A DNA stretch of 64,000 nucleotides. Origin: Methanobacterium alkalithermotolerans. GTDB lineage: Archaea; Methanobacteriota; Methanobacteria; Methanobacteriales; Methanobacteriaceae. The notes beneath the pieces were generated by a model. The model was given only the letters and a program-made list of their open reading frames with translations, made no database searches and had not been told where the DNA came from. Location of the stretch: NCBI RefSeq assembly GCF_018141185.1, contig NZ_CP058560.1, positions 62,001 through 126,000 on the forward strand, written 5' to 3'. Shown here in pieces: positions 18,041 through 28,300 of the stretch (position 1 is its first letter; each line of letters opens with the position of its first letter). The position numbers and the translations under genes were made by a program.

Positions 18041-19318
18041 CTACCACTCTGCATGATAAACCAGTCTCTGGCTTAAATCCATTATAAAATCACAGCAGGC
18101 CAACTTATCCAACCATTCCAGGGGAATACTCTTTTTACCATAATAAGCCCCGGCAAGCTGACCATAAATAGCCCCCACGGTATCCGCATCATCCCCCAGA
18201 TTCACCGCCAGAAGAGCACCACTTTTAAAATTATCCGAGTTATAAAAGGCCCATAAAGCAGCCTCCAGGGACAGAACCACATAACCCCTGGCCTTAATCT
18301 GTGGAGGGTTTTTTGTTTTATAGGATCCCTTAATTACTTCTTTTAGTTCTAAATTAATCTCCTCTGTAAAGGGGTGATTATCCGGGGATAATAATTTATC
18401 TTTATCCTCACCTAAAAGGGCCCTCCAGAGTAGATGGGCAAAGTAGGTGCAGCACTCCACCACCAGGGGGTGCTGGTGGGTGGTGCAGGAGCTAAGCCGG
18501 GCATACTTTAAGACTTCTTCTTTTTTAGAGAAAAAATAGATGGGTATGGGGGCTATGCGCATCAGGGAACCATTACCTGCAGAATTACTATGATCTGGCC
18601 CAGAATAGGGTTCTTGGGTATCGGCAAAGTGTTCCAGAGCCTCCCGGGTGGTGTTACCTATATCAAAACACTCCCCATTAACTGATAAATATCCCTCCTG
18701 GTACCAGGCCAGGTAGCGTTCCATCTGGTCCTGAGGGTCAAAGCCCTTACTATCAATCAAACTTTTAGCCAAAGCCAGGGCTAAACTGGTATCATCACTC
18801 CACTCCCCTGCTTTAAGGTTGTGGGATCCACCTTCCCTAAAACCGGTAACTTCTTTAAAACTCCCGGGGGCATTAAATTCCACCGGCACGCCCAGGGCAT
18901 CTCCCACAGCCAGTCCTAAAAGGGAGCCGTACATGCGGTCCTGGGTTTCTGTTTGGATAATTTTTAATCTTTTTACCAGTTTTCTTAAATTTCCCTGGGC
19001 AATGAATTCACTTAAAAAACCAGGGGAGTAACGATCAGCCATCACCACCCCACTAAATACCTCTACCAGACTGCAGATATCTGCTTTTTCCAGGTCTTCT
19101 GGTAAATGAGGGGATTTATTAAATACCTGAATGAAATGTTCCATGTATAGTTTATTTACCAGCTGGAACACTTCAAAAGAATAGATATAAGGATCAATAA
19201 GGTCCGGGTCATCTTCTCCTTCGTAGTGGTGGTCCGGGGGGTGGCGGAAAAATTCATAGTATTTTAAAAACCGGGCAATATTGGCAGGGGAAGGGATGAT
19301 CATTTTTTCATGCTCCAT
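18041..19318 (-). CDS. ADP-ribosylglycohydrolase with N-terminal DUF6508-like domain
   Basis: 425 aa, about 125 longer than a plain DraG-type enzyme. The C-terminal part (about 128-425) has the di-metal site of the family: [31 protein letters not shown] and [17 protein letters not shown]. Such enzymes remove ADP-ribose from proteins, nucleic acids or small molecules. The N-terminal 120 residues, with [15 protein letters not shown] and a terminal [19 protein letters not shown], resemble DUF6508, a family found as single proteins; this assignment is by eye. No ADP-ribosyltransferase gene is adjacent, so the target is unknown. Confidence 0.85.
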   Translation of the reverse strand: MEHEKMIIPSPANIARFLKYYEFFRHPPDHHYEGEDDPDLIDPYIYSFEVFQLVNKLYMEHFIQVFNKSPHLPEDLEKADICSLVEVFSGVVMADRYSPGFLSEFIAQGNLRKLVKRLKIIQTETQDRMYGSLLGLAVGDALGVPVEFNAPGSFKEVTGFREGGSHNLKAGEWSDDTSLALALAKSLIDSKGFDPQDQMERYLAWYQEGYLSVNGECFDIGNTTREALEHFADTQEPYSGPDHSNSAGNGSLMRIAPIPIYFFSKKEEVLKYARLSSCTTHQHPLVVECCTYFAHLLWRALLGEDKDKLLSPDNHPFTEEINLELKEVIKGSYKTKNPPQIKARGYVVLSLEAALWAFYNSDNFKSGALLAVNLGDDADTVGAIYGQLAGAYYGKKSIPLEWLDKLACCDFIMDLSQRLVYHAEW

Positions 19319-19467
19319 TAATATTAATTAAGGGAGATACTTTAGCATAAAATTTATGATTTAGATTATACCAAATTAAATAAAAAGTTATATGGGTTAA
19401 AGTAAGTATTCCGGATTTAAACCAGCTAACCGGTTATAATTTAATAATAGATAGGGGGAGTAAAAAC

Positions 19468-20973
19468 ATGACTAAATTTAAGTTCTATGGTGGGGTGGAT
19501 GAAATAGGGGGAAATAAGGTACAGCTTATTTCACAGGAAAACTCTATCTTCTTTGATTTTGGTAAGAGTTTCAACCGGGAGGGTGAGTTTTTCTCGGAAT
19601 TCTTACAACCCCGTAAATTTAATGGTATTATGGATCTGGTGGAATTTGGACTCTTACCCCCTGTAAAGGGTATCTACCGGGAGGACTACCTTAAAAAAGC
19701 CGGCCTACAACATACTCCCCAGCCCTCAATTCAGGGGATTTTAATAAGCCACGCCCACCTGGACCACATGGGATACTTACACCACATCCGGGAGGACATA
19801 CCATTCTACATGACCCGGGATAGTCACCGGATTATCCGGGCTCTGGAGATGACGGGGATAGCAGGATTTAATAATTACACCACCTATCAACCTGATTTTC
19901 TACTTTTACCTAAAAAAAGATTGAATAAGAATTCTAAAACCACTCATAAGCGGGCTGATGCCAGGGATGGGATTAAAAAACCCCGGCCAATTGAAATCAT
20001 GGAACCCTACCAGGAATATGAGCTGGGAGATTTAAAAATCACTTCAGCCCCGGTGGACCACTCCCTACCAGGATCCTGTGCTTTTATGAGTGATGATGGT
20101 GAAGAAGCAGTTTTATATACCGGGGATTTCCGGTTCCATGGTCTTCGGGAAAGAGAAACCCTGAAGATGATTAAAGAAGCTAAAAAATTCACCCCCACCA
20201 CCATTATCACCGAGGGTACCCGGATTGATCGGGACCATAATCGGACTGAAGCAGATATTAAACTAAAAGCAGCTGATAAAGCCCTGTCCCATGATGGGCT
20301 TTTGATTGTTAATTATCCTTTGCGGGATCTGGATCGTTTTTATACATTTTACCAGGTAGCAAAAGAAAGCGACCGGACCATGGTGGTGAATACTAAACAG
20401 GCCTTTTTATTAAATGAGTTTGGAGGTGATGGTTACCCTGGCCTGAAGGATGTGGCGGTATATGTACCCCGCCGGGGCTGGGGATTACTGGGAGGAGAAT
20501 CCCAGGTGTGTATGGAAGATGAATGGATTTACTCCTGTGAGTTAGGAGAAGAATACCTGGACTCTGATTACAAGGGATGGGAAAAAGACTACATCAACTG
20601 GGATAATAATGTTAATTACCAGGACCTGCAGGAAAAACCAGAAGATTACATCTTCCAGTGTGACTACTTTGAATTTAAAGAATTAATTGATATAAAACCA
20701 GAAAATGCGATTTATATTAAATCTAAAACTGAACCCTTTAATGATGAGATGGAGATTGATGCCCGGAGGGAGAAAAACTGGTTGGAGCACTTTAATATTC
20801 AGATTGAAACCGGGTACCATGCCTCCGGTCATGCCCATGGAGTGGAGATACTGGAAATGATACAGGAGATTGCACCAGAGAAGGTTTATCCCATACATAC
20901 CCGTCATAAGGAGAAGTTCCAGGTACTGGAAGATGATGGTATTAAGGTGGTGGATCCGGAGCAAAATAAATGA
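19468..20973 (+). CDS. Metallo-beta-lactamase-fold hydrolase, RNase J/beta-CASP-like
   Basis: 501 aa. The N-terminus KFYGGVDEIGGNKVQL is typical of RNase J-like proteins. Zinc ligands appear in ISHAHLDHMG (about 94), DHSLPGSCAF (about 198) and LYTGDFRFHG (about 217). A beta-CASP-like middle section follows, and the C-terminal YHASGHAHG and VYPIHTRH supply the remaining motifs. Archaeal RNase J enzymes are 5'-3' exoribonucleases; this protein has extra segments (about 50-75, 145-175) relative to the core, so its exact activity is inferred. GGGGGAG lies before the ATG. Alone on its strand. Confidence 0.82.
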   Translation: MTKFKFYGGVDEIGGNKVQLISQENSIFFDFGKSFNREGEFFSEFLQPRKFNGIMDLVEFGLLPPVKGIYREDYLKKAGLQHTPQPSIQGILISHAHLDHMGYLHHIREDIPFYMTRDSHRIIRALEMTGIAGFNNYTTYQPDFLLLPKKRLNKNSKTTHKRADARDGIKKPRPIEIMEPYQEYELGDLKITSAPVDHSLPGSCAFMSDDGEEAVLYTGDFRFHGLRERETLKMIKEAKKFTPTTIITEGTRIDRDHNRTEADIKLKAADKALSHDGLLIVNYPLRDLDRFYTFYQVAKESDRTMVVNTKQAFLLNEFGGDGYPGLKDVAVYVPRRGWGLLGGESQVCMEDEWIYSCELGEEYLDSDYKGWEKDYINWDNNVNYQDLQEKPEDYIFQCDYFEFKELIDIKPENAIYIKSKTEPFNDEMEIDARREKNWLEHFNIQIETGYHASGHAHGVEILEMIQEIAPEKVYPIHTRHKEKFQVLEDDGIKVVDPEQNK

Positions 20974-21202
20974 TGGAGTTGAATATTCAGGTTTAGACGG
21001 CCCTGCATTAAAATATATGAGGGGAAAATAAACCCTTATTTAGAAATTATCCCCTGAAAGATAAGTTATTATGTTCAAATATCACTAATAGTTTATTTTA
21101 TCTGATTTAGGTAGCCAGGGAATGCTACTGGGGACTTTACCGTTTAATTATTATATTATAAAATCAATATAATACTCTGAATGCATGGAGGTGTATTTTA
21201 GG

Positions 21203-21784
21203 TTGCTAACTAATGATAAACGTGGCCAGGGAGGGGCAGAATATTTACTGCTTCTAGGAGGGGTGATTGTAGTGGCTATTATGGCTATTATGATCTATCA
21301 GAGTTACTTTAATATGGGATCTGGAGATGGTGAACCGGTGGATGTCACCATGAATATCACTCATATAAACAGTCCCTTTGCTTTAAAATATGTTTACCAG
21401 GTTAATGATACCACCAATAATACTAATTCTGTTATACGCTCTAATACTGGACAATTCCAGTACCTGAATCGGGGTCAAACCAATTCGGTTTATCTGGGGA
21501 AAATGAATCCCGGGACCAGTTTCACGGTTATGGTGGCGGTGGGCTGGCCGGTAACTCACCAGTATGATCAACCAGGTTCTGACTGGACCGGTAATAATCG
21601 CTGGGTAAGGGTGGATCTGGCCATGGGAGATGAGGTAAGTAGCTGGGTAGTAGCAGGACCCTATGATTGGAGGAAGAATCCTTCAGGAGCGGTAATTAAA
21701 TCATTCACCGTACCAGGAGGAGGGGGAGGAATACCCAACCTCATGGATGATATATTCGAAGTAAGAAATAAAACCTCACCCTGA
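21203..21784 (+). CDS. Class III signal peptide (pilin-like) protein
   Basis: About 193 aa. The N-terminus, [20 protein letters not shown], is a class III prepilin signal: a short basic leader, a G-Q cleavage site and a hydrophobic helix that forms the filament core. The rest is a secreted Asn/Gly/Thr-rich beta domain without Cys. The start is TTG 21203, nine bases after GGAGGTG, rather than the ATG at 21185. Processed by an EppA-type peptidase, it would be a filament subunit or minor pilin; no pilus assembly genes are adjacent. Confidence 0.8.
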   Translation: MLTNDKRGQGGAEYLLLLGGVIVVAIMAIMIYQSYFNMGSGDGEPVDVTMNITHINSPFALKYVYQVNDTTNNTNSVIRSNTGQFQYLNRGQTNSVYLGKMNPGTSFTVMVAVGWPVTHQYDQPGSDWTGNNRWVRVDLAMGDEVSSWVVAGPYDWRKNPSGAVIKSFTVPGGGGGIPNLMDDIFEVRNKTSP

Positions 21785-21921
21785 TTTTTTAAATTAAGCA
21801 CCTTTACTGGTGCTAATCCACCTTTTCTTTTTTTATGGTTATCTTAAGGCTTCAAGTTAAAAATATATGAATTTAAAAGTTTGGTTTTTTTAAAATTTTA
21901 ATCAATTAAAACTGCTATTTT

Positions 21922-22101
21922 TTATCCATCATCAACTTTTTTAGATTTTTTATAGGATGATATGATACTGCCTATTACAATTCCAATTCCTGCTCCCATG
22001 GCAGCACCCAGAGCCAGATTATTAAATATTATTCCCAGAGCAGTACCTATTCCCACACCCATTACCAGTCCAGTTCCAACCCATTGATCTTCTTTAGCCA
22101 T
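21922..22101 (-). CDS. Small glycine-zipper membrane protein
   Basis: 59 aa: a short polar start (AKEDQWVG), then about 40 residues of GxxxG-rich hydrophobic sequence (GTGLVMGVGIGTALGIIF, GAAMGAGIGIVIGSII) and a basic tail. That is the look of a glycine-zipper protein with two short helices. I start at ATG 22101 because GGTGA lies five bases upstream. A decayed copy lies at 24084-24244. Function unknown. Confidence 0.65.
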   Translation of the reverse strand: MAKEDQWVGTGLVMGVGIGTALGIIFNNLALGAAMGAGIGIVIGSIISSYKKSKKVDDG

Positions 22102-22137
22102 TATAATCACCCATTTCTTTTTGGTTAAATATTAAAA

Positions 22138-22635
22138 TTAAAGCTTCAACTCTCTTATAATTTCTGTATATAATATTCTATTTTTTCTTTCAACTTCCTT
22201 TAAACCATGTTTTTGGTAGATTATTTGAGCTTCCCTTTCATTGGAAACATCAGAAGTATAGAGTCGCAGGTAATCCACCTTCTTACTCCGGGCCTCTTTA
22301 ATGGTATAGGTAAGTAATTTTGTCCCGATTCCCTTACCTCTTTCTTCCGGGGCTACACAAAACCAGAAAAGCCATACTGCTTCATCTGCATCTTTTAAAT
22401 AATTATAAAGGCCGGTGGTACCCACCACCTCCTGTTTTTCATTTACCGCCAAGTAGATATCTAAAATATCTTTAATTCCAAATAAATTCATGATTTTTTT
22501 AAGTAGCCAGTTATCAGGAGAGGTGATAGCCATTAAATTAAATTGTTCAGATAGGCTTCTATAGGGGAATACTCTTTTTATTAATTTTTTTGCTTCAGGA
22601 AGGGTTTCTTCTGTAGCAGGTACAATCTTAACCAT
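22138..22635 (-). CDS. GNAT-family N-acetyltransferase
   Basis: 165 aa with the GNAT acetyl-CoA signature: the strand WLFWFCVAPEERGKGIG followed by TKLLTYTIKEA, then DYLRLYTSD and the terminal YQKHGL strand. GAGG lies before the ATG. The acceptor substrate cannot be told from sequence. The gene lies between the two halves of a duplicated, decayed segment. Confidence 0.85.
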   Translation of the reverse strand: MVKIVPATEETLPEAKKLIKRVFPYRSLSEQFNLMAITSPDNWLLKKIMNLFGIKDILDIYLAVNEKQEVVGTTGLYNYLKDADEAVWLFWFCVAPEERGKGIGTKLLTYTIKEARSKKVDYLRLYTSDVSNEREAQIIYQKHGLKEVERKNRILYTEIIRELKL

Positions 22636-22725
22636 ATAAAATCCTCTTAATCGTTGGAATAATGTAATTATTTAAATTAGGAGGTGGGAATTATTTTCTA
22701 TTTAATTACTTCCCTGGTGGGGTTT

Positions 22726-22885
22726 ACTTCATCTGGATTATAGGGGCTTTCATCCTTTTAGCACATGATGGACATTTTACATACTTCCATCCATAAGTTT
22801 TACTGGAATCATCTCTACTCAGGCCCTGGGGGCTTATAAGATTAGTAAAATTTGAAACTCATTCCCCACTTATTAAAAAGGTAAA
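22726..22885 (-). pseudogene. Relic of the zinc-ribbon membrane protein gene
   Basis: About 160 bases are recognisably the same sequence as the 3' half of the intact gene at 24313-24657 (for example ACTTCATCTGGA, TACTTCCATCCATAAGTTTT, GGCCCTGGGGGCTTATAAGAT) with scattered substitutions and indels that break the frame and remove a Cys codon. There is no start. Confidence 0.75.
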
Positions 22886-22925
22886 TTTCTTTTTTTTTAG
22901 TTCAATTATTCAAGTAAATTATACT

Positions 22926-23639
22926 TCATCCTTTTTTTGTAAGATTAATATTAAATACTTTAAACATTTTTTTCAAGGGCTTTCTGTAAATGTGAAGGTG
23001 TATAAATGTCCCCAGCACCATCAATAAAGCTAATTCTGCGTGCCAGTATGTTATCCCTGAATTATATGCTGTAGAAATACCTAATTTAATCATTAAAGTT
23101 AGTAAAACTCCTGTCAGGCCAGTACCTATATAACCAATAGTTACCAGGATATTCCATATTCTTTTGTGCTGTTTAGGTTTTAAAATCCTCTTTTTAAATA
23201 GATAATATGTGAAAAGATAGGACCCTATGATTATTATGGTGACGGGAAGTATGTGAAAATTTGATCCTTCATTAGCCCCTTCTAAGGCGTCGGGCCCGGT
23301 ATCAGAAACTTCTAATCCATTATCATCAACGGGATTTATGGTATCATTATCACTATCAGCTGAACTATTTTGAGTATTAGATGCTGCAGAAAGGGCCAGA
23401 TCGCATGATCCGCTCCCATCTAAATCTATATATCTGGAACATTGTCCGGGGTAGGGATCATAATCAAGGCCATAGGGACACCCTGCGGCACAGGAGCCTT
23501 CCATGGTTGCAGCGGCAATTATAGGTGCTGTGGCCAGTGTTCCCCATATTTTAGCCTGACGGGGAGATAAATTATTATAAAAAGACTTGGCCCGGATAAA
23601 AGAATGTTTAATCTTTTCTTTTATTTTGTCTTTTTTCAT
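22926..23639 (-). CDS. DUF4405-like membrane protein with Cys-rich external segment
   Basis: 237 aa. An N-terminal hydrophobic segment (about 30-50) leads into a Cys-rich stretch with CAAGCPYGLDYDPYPGQC and DLDGSGSCD (four or five Cys and a DxDGSG calcium-loop-like run). An acidic linker then precedes three helices (about 128-150, 160-185, 195-220). The last helices carry WHAELALL and FIHLHIY, His pairs that in DUF4405/cytochrome b-like proteins could hold haem. The ATG overlaps the stop of the preceding gene by four bases, so the two are co-translated, and their C-terminal halves are homologous. Confidence 0.75.
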   Translation of the reverse strand: MKKDKIKEKIKHSFIRAKSFYNNLSPRQAKIWGTLATAPIIAAATMEGSCAAGCPYGLDYDPYPGQCSRYIDLDGSGSCDLALSAASNTQNSSADSDNDTINPVDDNGLEVSDTGPDALEGANEGSNFHILPVTIIIIGSYLFTYYLFKKRILKPKQHKRIWNILVTIGYIGTGLTGVLLTLMIKLGISTAYNSGITYWHAELALLMVLGTFIHLHIYRKPLKKMFKVFNINLTKKG

Positions 23640-23971
23640 GAACCCATCCCCTTCTTTTTATACCCAAATAATGTTTTTTTAGTACTTTTCCAGTAAATAT
23701 GAAAATGAAAAACAGTTACCAGAGTCAGGGTTATTCCTAATTCCACATGCCAGAATAAAAGGCCAAAATTTATGGTGGATACAACTCCCATTTCCATTAA
23801 TATCATGAGTATAAATCCAGCCCCACCTGAAATAATAAATGAAGCCAGTAGTATTATATTCCATAAGTTAATATGCAGGCCCTTTTTTATTAATCCCCAC
23901 TTGTAAAGAGTATAGGTGGCCAGGTAAGCGATTAAAAACGGGAGAGATGGTATTAATATATTATAACTCAT
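23636..23971 (-). CDS. Small DUF4405-like four-helix membrane protein
   Basis: 111 aa, four hydrophobic segments. The second half, FWHVELGITLTL then VFHFHIYWK, lines up with YWHAELALLMVL and FIHLHIYRK of the next gene, so the pair arose by duplication. Conserved His in the membrane suggests a redox cofactor, but Methanobacteriales are regarded as lacking cytochromes, so this remains inference. It is the first gene of the two-gene operon (four-base overlap). Confidence 0.7.
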   Translation of the reverse strand: MSYNILIPSLPFLIAYLATYTLYKWGLIKKGLHINLWNIILLASFIISGGAGFILMILMEMGVVSTINFGLLFWHVELGITLTLVTVFHFHIYWKSTKKTLFGYKKKGMGS

Positions 23972-24083
23972 AAATCATCCTCCTTAATTATCCGGGGTTT
24001 TTTTTTAAAAAAGTAATAAAAAATAATTATTATTCAACTGGAAAGTGATTGGCCCGCATTTTTTAACAATCACTATCTACTTT

Positions 24084-24244
24084 TTAGAATTTTTATAGGA
24101 TGATATAATCCCACCTATTAAAATTCCCATTGCTGATTCCAAGGCAGCACCAAGAGCCAGATTATTGAAATAATATTCTCAGAGAGTACCTGTTCCCACA
24201 CCCATTACCAGTCCGGTTCCTACCCATTGATCCTCTTTAGCTAT
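24084..24244 (-). pseudogene. Decayed copy of the glycine-zipper gene
   Basis: The stretch matches 21940-22101 along its length at roughly 85% by eye. The start codon has become ATA, and the TTATTAAATATTATTCCC region has indels that shift the frame. The neighbouring intact zinc-ribbon gene (24313-24657) shows that a two-gene unit was duplicated. Confidence 0.75.
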
Positions 24245-24312
24245 TATATCACTGTTATTAATTCTTTAATTCGGTTTTACGAGTTAAGTTAAGCTCAAGT
24301 TTTCAACTTGGG

Positions 24313-24657
24313 TTACTTCATCTGGACTATGGCGGCTTTCATCCTTTTACCACACTCAGGACATTTTAAATACTTCCATCCATAAGTTTTACCGGAGTTA
24401 TCTCTACCCAGGCCCTGGGGGCTTATAAGATCAGTTAAAATTGAAACTTGAAACTCATTTCCACAGCTAGTACAATGGTAAAGAGCTTTTTGGGAGTGGG
24501 AGAAAGCCAGAATAATCATTCCTGAAACTGTTATCAGGACCCATATGTACCAGTAAAGGGGTAGCAATAAAATGGCTGCAATAACTATGCTGGAGAGGTA
24601 GACTATTAAATAAATGATGGTTTTTTTCCAGTCTTCTGTGGTGGTTTCTATTTTCAT
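24313..24657 (-). CDS. Two-helix membrane protein with C-terminal zinc ribbon
   Basis: 114 aa. Two adjacent hydrophobic helices (about 12-33 and 36-52, IIYLIVYLSSIVIAAILLL and WYIWVLITVSGMIILAF) are followed by a cytoplasmic domain with CTSCGNEF (about 62) and KCPECGKRM (about 98), a four-Cys zinc ribbon. Function unknown. A relic of the same gene lies at 22726-22885. Confidence 0.75.
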   Translation of the reverse strand: MKIETTTEDWKKTIIYLIVYLSSIVIAAILLLPLYWYIWVLITVSGMIILAFSHSQKALYHCTSCGNEFQVSILTDLISPQGLGRDNSGKTYGWKYLKCPECGKRMKAAIVQMK

Positions 24658-24800
24658 TTTAAGCTGCTATCCATAAATAAACTTGATTTAGTAATTTTAA
24701 TTCTTTTAATTAGTGAATTATTATAATTTTTGCAGGAATTTACCTTATTAAAATAGATTTGGTTTTTTAGGGGTTTTTTTAAATTCAATGTACTGCAATT

Positions 24801-24834
24801 AAAAAAATAAAAAAGGCAGGGATTAAAATATCCC
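24801..24834 (-). terminator. Hairpin plus T-run terminator
   Basis: Read on the minus strand just after the PepSY gene: GGGAT, loop, ATCCC, then TGCC and a long T-run with one A. This looks like a bacterial-style intrinsic terminator, although archaea mainly need the T-run. Confidence 0.6.
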
Positions 24835-24846
24835 TTTTTTGGTTAA

Positions 24847-25206
24847 TTATCCTCTACCCAGAACCTGTCCAGTGGTGGCATCAATATCCACCCCATCAAC
24901 GGCCTGTCCCTGGGCATCAACTATCTGCACATTCCATACCAGTCTACCATCATCCCATCGATAGAGCCGGGGGTTAGCAGCCACAAATCCTCCTTCAGCT
25001 ATCACCTGGGTATTCACAATCTCCATGGCTTCCTGGGCGGAAATAGCAGGAGTTTCAGTTTCATTAGTTACCGTGGTGTTATTGGTGGTGATGTTAGTCA
25101 TATTAGTGGTATTATTTACCGGTGCCGGGGCCAAAAACAGGGTATAACCGGCTCCGATAATAATTAGTACCGCAATAACCACCAGAATTATAATCTTTTT
25201 ATCCAA
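24847..25206 (-). CDS. Membrane-anchored PepSY-like domain protein
   Basis: 119 aa. An N-terminal anchor (IIILVVIAVLIIIGAGYTLFL) is followed by a Thr/Asn-rich linker and a small external domain: ISAQEAMEIVNTQV, then RLVWNVQIVDAQG and VDIDATTGQVLG, the helix-plus-two-strand pattern of PepSY domains. These domains often inhibit proteases or bind cell-surface partners. I start at TTG 25206, five bases after GGAGGTGA; the GTG nine bases earlier is inside the binding site. A hairpin terminator follows the stop. Confidence 0.78.
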   Translation of the reverse strand: MDKKIIILVVIAVLIIIGAGYTLFLAPAPVNNTTNMTNITTNNTTVTNETETPAISAQEAMEIVNTQVIAEGGFVAANPRLYRWDDGRLVWNVQIVDAQGQAVDGVDIDATTGQVLGRG

Positions 25207-25345
25207 ATTCTTCACCTCCTCGGGTAAACAAATAGTTCTTAATGATATATAAGTTTTTAGAGGCCTTATTTATTGTGTTTAAATTTTTTTTTTTTTAACA
25301 TAATTCCGATTAGCCCTCATTTTTAACTTAATTTACAGGTTCAAT

Positions 25346-28300
25346 TTATTTTCTCAATTTCAGCACTTCTTTTAATTCATCACTATTCATTTCGGTTATG
25401 AAGTTTTCTCCAGTTGTCACGGTTATATCGGCTAATTCTTTTTTACTGCTAAGCATATTATTTATTTTTTCTTCAAATGTTCCGGTAGTAATAAGCCTGT
25501 AGACCATTACATTATCTTTTTGTCCGATTCGATATGCTCTATCTGTGGCCTGATTTTCAACAGCAGGGTTCCACCATAAATCATAGTGAATAACATTTTG
25601 TGCTGCTGTTAAATTTAAACCGGTTCCTCCAGTCTTCAAGGAGATAATGAATATGTTATGCTGGGATTTATTTTGAAAATCATGAATTATTTTATCTCGT
25701 TTTTCTCGAGATAATGAACCATGCAGGAATAATGATTCTGTATTGAATTTTTCATCCACCACTTTTTTCATTATATTGCCCATTTGAACATACTGTGTAA
25801 AAATTAGTACTTTCTCCCTATTTTCTATGATATTTTCTAAAATATTAATCAAAACTTCCATCTTTCCAGAATCAGGGATGTTAATTGTTTTTGATCTGGA
25901 AAACTGAGATGGATGATTACAGATCTGTTTTAAACTATTTATTAATTTAAAAATAAGTCCTCTTCGATCTATACCTTCACTGGCATCTATTTCATCCATT
26001 AAGGAGTCCATCATCTTTTTATACAGTGCAGTTTGCTCAATACTTAATTTGCAGTAGACATCACTCACTATTTTATCTGGTAGTTCTTTTATTATTTCTT
26101 TATCTGTTTTCAGCCTTCTCATGATAAAGGGATGAGTTATCATCCGGAAAGTTTTAAGAACTTTTTTATTTCTTTCCTTTTCAATGGGTATGATAAACTT
26201 ATCAGTGAATTTCTTAAGGGATCCTAAATAATGGGGGTTTATAAAATCAAATATACTCCAGTAATCAGTTAGCCTATTTTCTACTGGTGTACCAGTTAAT
26301 GCAACTTTATTATCAGATTTAATGACTTTAATAGCTTTAGTTTGTTTAGCATTAGGGTTTTTAATGTTCTGAGCTTCATCAACAACCATCAAATACCATT
26401 TTTTATGTTTAAATTTTTCCAGGTCACTTCTTATAGTACCATAAGAGCTTATAACCACATCATAATCATCTTTTTTAGGAAATTTACGCTTATTCCCGTG
26501 ATATATAAATGGTTTAAGTGTTGGAGTGAATTTTTTCATCTCATTTTGCCAGTTAAAGAGTAAGCCGGTGGGAGCAATAACCAACACCTTTTTTTCATCG
26601 ATTAATCCTTTATTTTTCAGATGTAAAATTGAACTTAAAACCTGCAAAGTCTTTCCCAATCCCATATCATCAGCAAGAACACTGCCAAAACCAAGATTAA
26701 TGTTTTGCAGGAGCCAGGAGAATCCTAATTTTTGATAAGGTCTAAGTTCAGCATTTAGATTACCTGGAATCTCCAGGTTATCATATTTTTTAATCTTTTC
26801 TAAAAGAGACTTAATATTATAATCAATATTAACTTCATTATCTTCTAATTTCCCACTAATTATGGCCTGAAATAGATTATTTTGACTTAAAGTTTCAGGT
26901 AATTTATTCAACTTTTTTATGAAGGATTTTATTTCTTTTTCATCTAAAATGACATAGTTATCTTTTATTTTAATTATTTTTTCAGATTTTTCTAAAATAT
27001 TTTGAAATTCGGAGGTACTGATGTTATGCTCACCAATTGCTACTTTCCACTGGAATTTCACAAGTTCCTGCAGTGAAAGATACGTTTTTCTCTTTAAACT
27101 AAGCTCTTTAGTGCTTTTTATATCAAGTACAAGTTTAGGTTTAACGTTTTTGTCCAGACTTTTAGGGAGGAACACTGAAATTCCCATTATTTTCAATAAA
27201 GGAAGTATATCCTGTAAAAATATAGAAAATTCATTGATATGTAGATTAATAGGCGTTTTTAAATCAATAATTTTTCTAATTGGAGGGAAGTACTCCTGTA
27301 TTAAGTAGATATCTGAGAGTAACTCCAGTTTCCTATGGTTTTCTTTTTTGAGGGAAAGAAATTTATAGACCTCTTCGGGAGGTGTATTACCATCTCCAAC
27401 TTTAAGATGAATACTGAAACTTTCTTCACTCTTTATTTCTTGATTTTGCACAGTTTCTTCTATGATTAAATAGAGATCATGATCTCTTTTCCTTAAATAT
27501 AGGTTTGAAAGCCATTGGTCAATTAAAAATTCATATCCACTGGTCCGGAATTCATTAAACTTTAATCTTTCTTTAAAGAAAAATAATTTAAAAACAGGAT
27601 CATTAGCTTGTCTTTCTAATATTTTAGGCATACCCCATCTGGTGTAATGTTCCATTATTCCTGAAATAATAAGGCTTATTCCAGTTATTACCTGTTCTTT
27701 TCGGTTTATTCGTGAATTTTTATAACAAATCAGATTATCAGGGCACAGGGAATACAACTTTTCACATATTTCCTCTATTTTTTTATCAAAAAGACAGGGT
27801 ACCCATCTTATAAGATAAGCATTATTATTTAATTCTATAATTTCGGGAATAATACCCTGCTTTTCTACAAGTTTTAATGAAAATTGAAGTAGCAAGTGTA
27901 GAAATTGTATATTATAATGATATTGAAGTTTATTGGTAGGAGATATTTCCACCAGAAAGCCTAATAAAATGTTTTCCAGATGCTGATTATTTTTTAGAGT
28001 AAAAGGGTTTTCCTCAAGGGTATCTTCTTTTTCATCTGGAAATATATTATCCTCAGTTAGGGATATATTTGAAATTCTATAATCATCATCCATAACTAAA
28101 TAGAATTCCTCCCATAACTTAGGATTATTCCATTTTATGGATAAATATCTCTCTTTCCATTCTACTAAAGTCTCATCATCTCTTTTAGACAACTTAGAGA
28201 GTTCTATGGATTTTAAGGATATGAAATCGTTGTTGTACTCATTATTGAAACGATTGTAATTATAGTAATTTCTAGAGTGTCTGGCCATTGATTTGTATAC

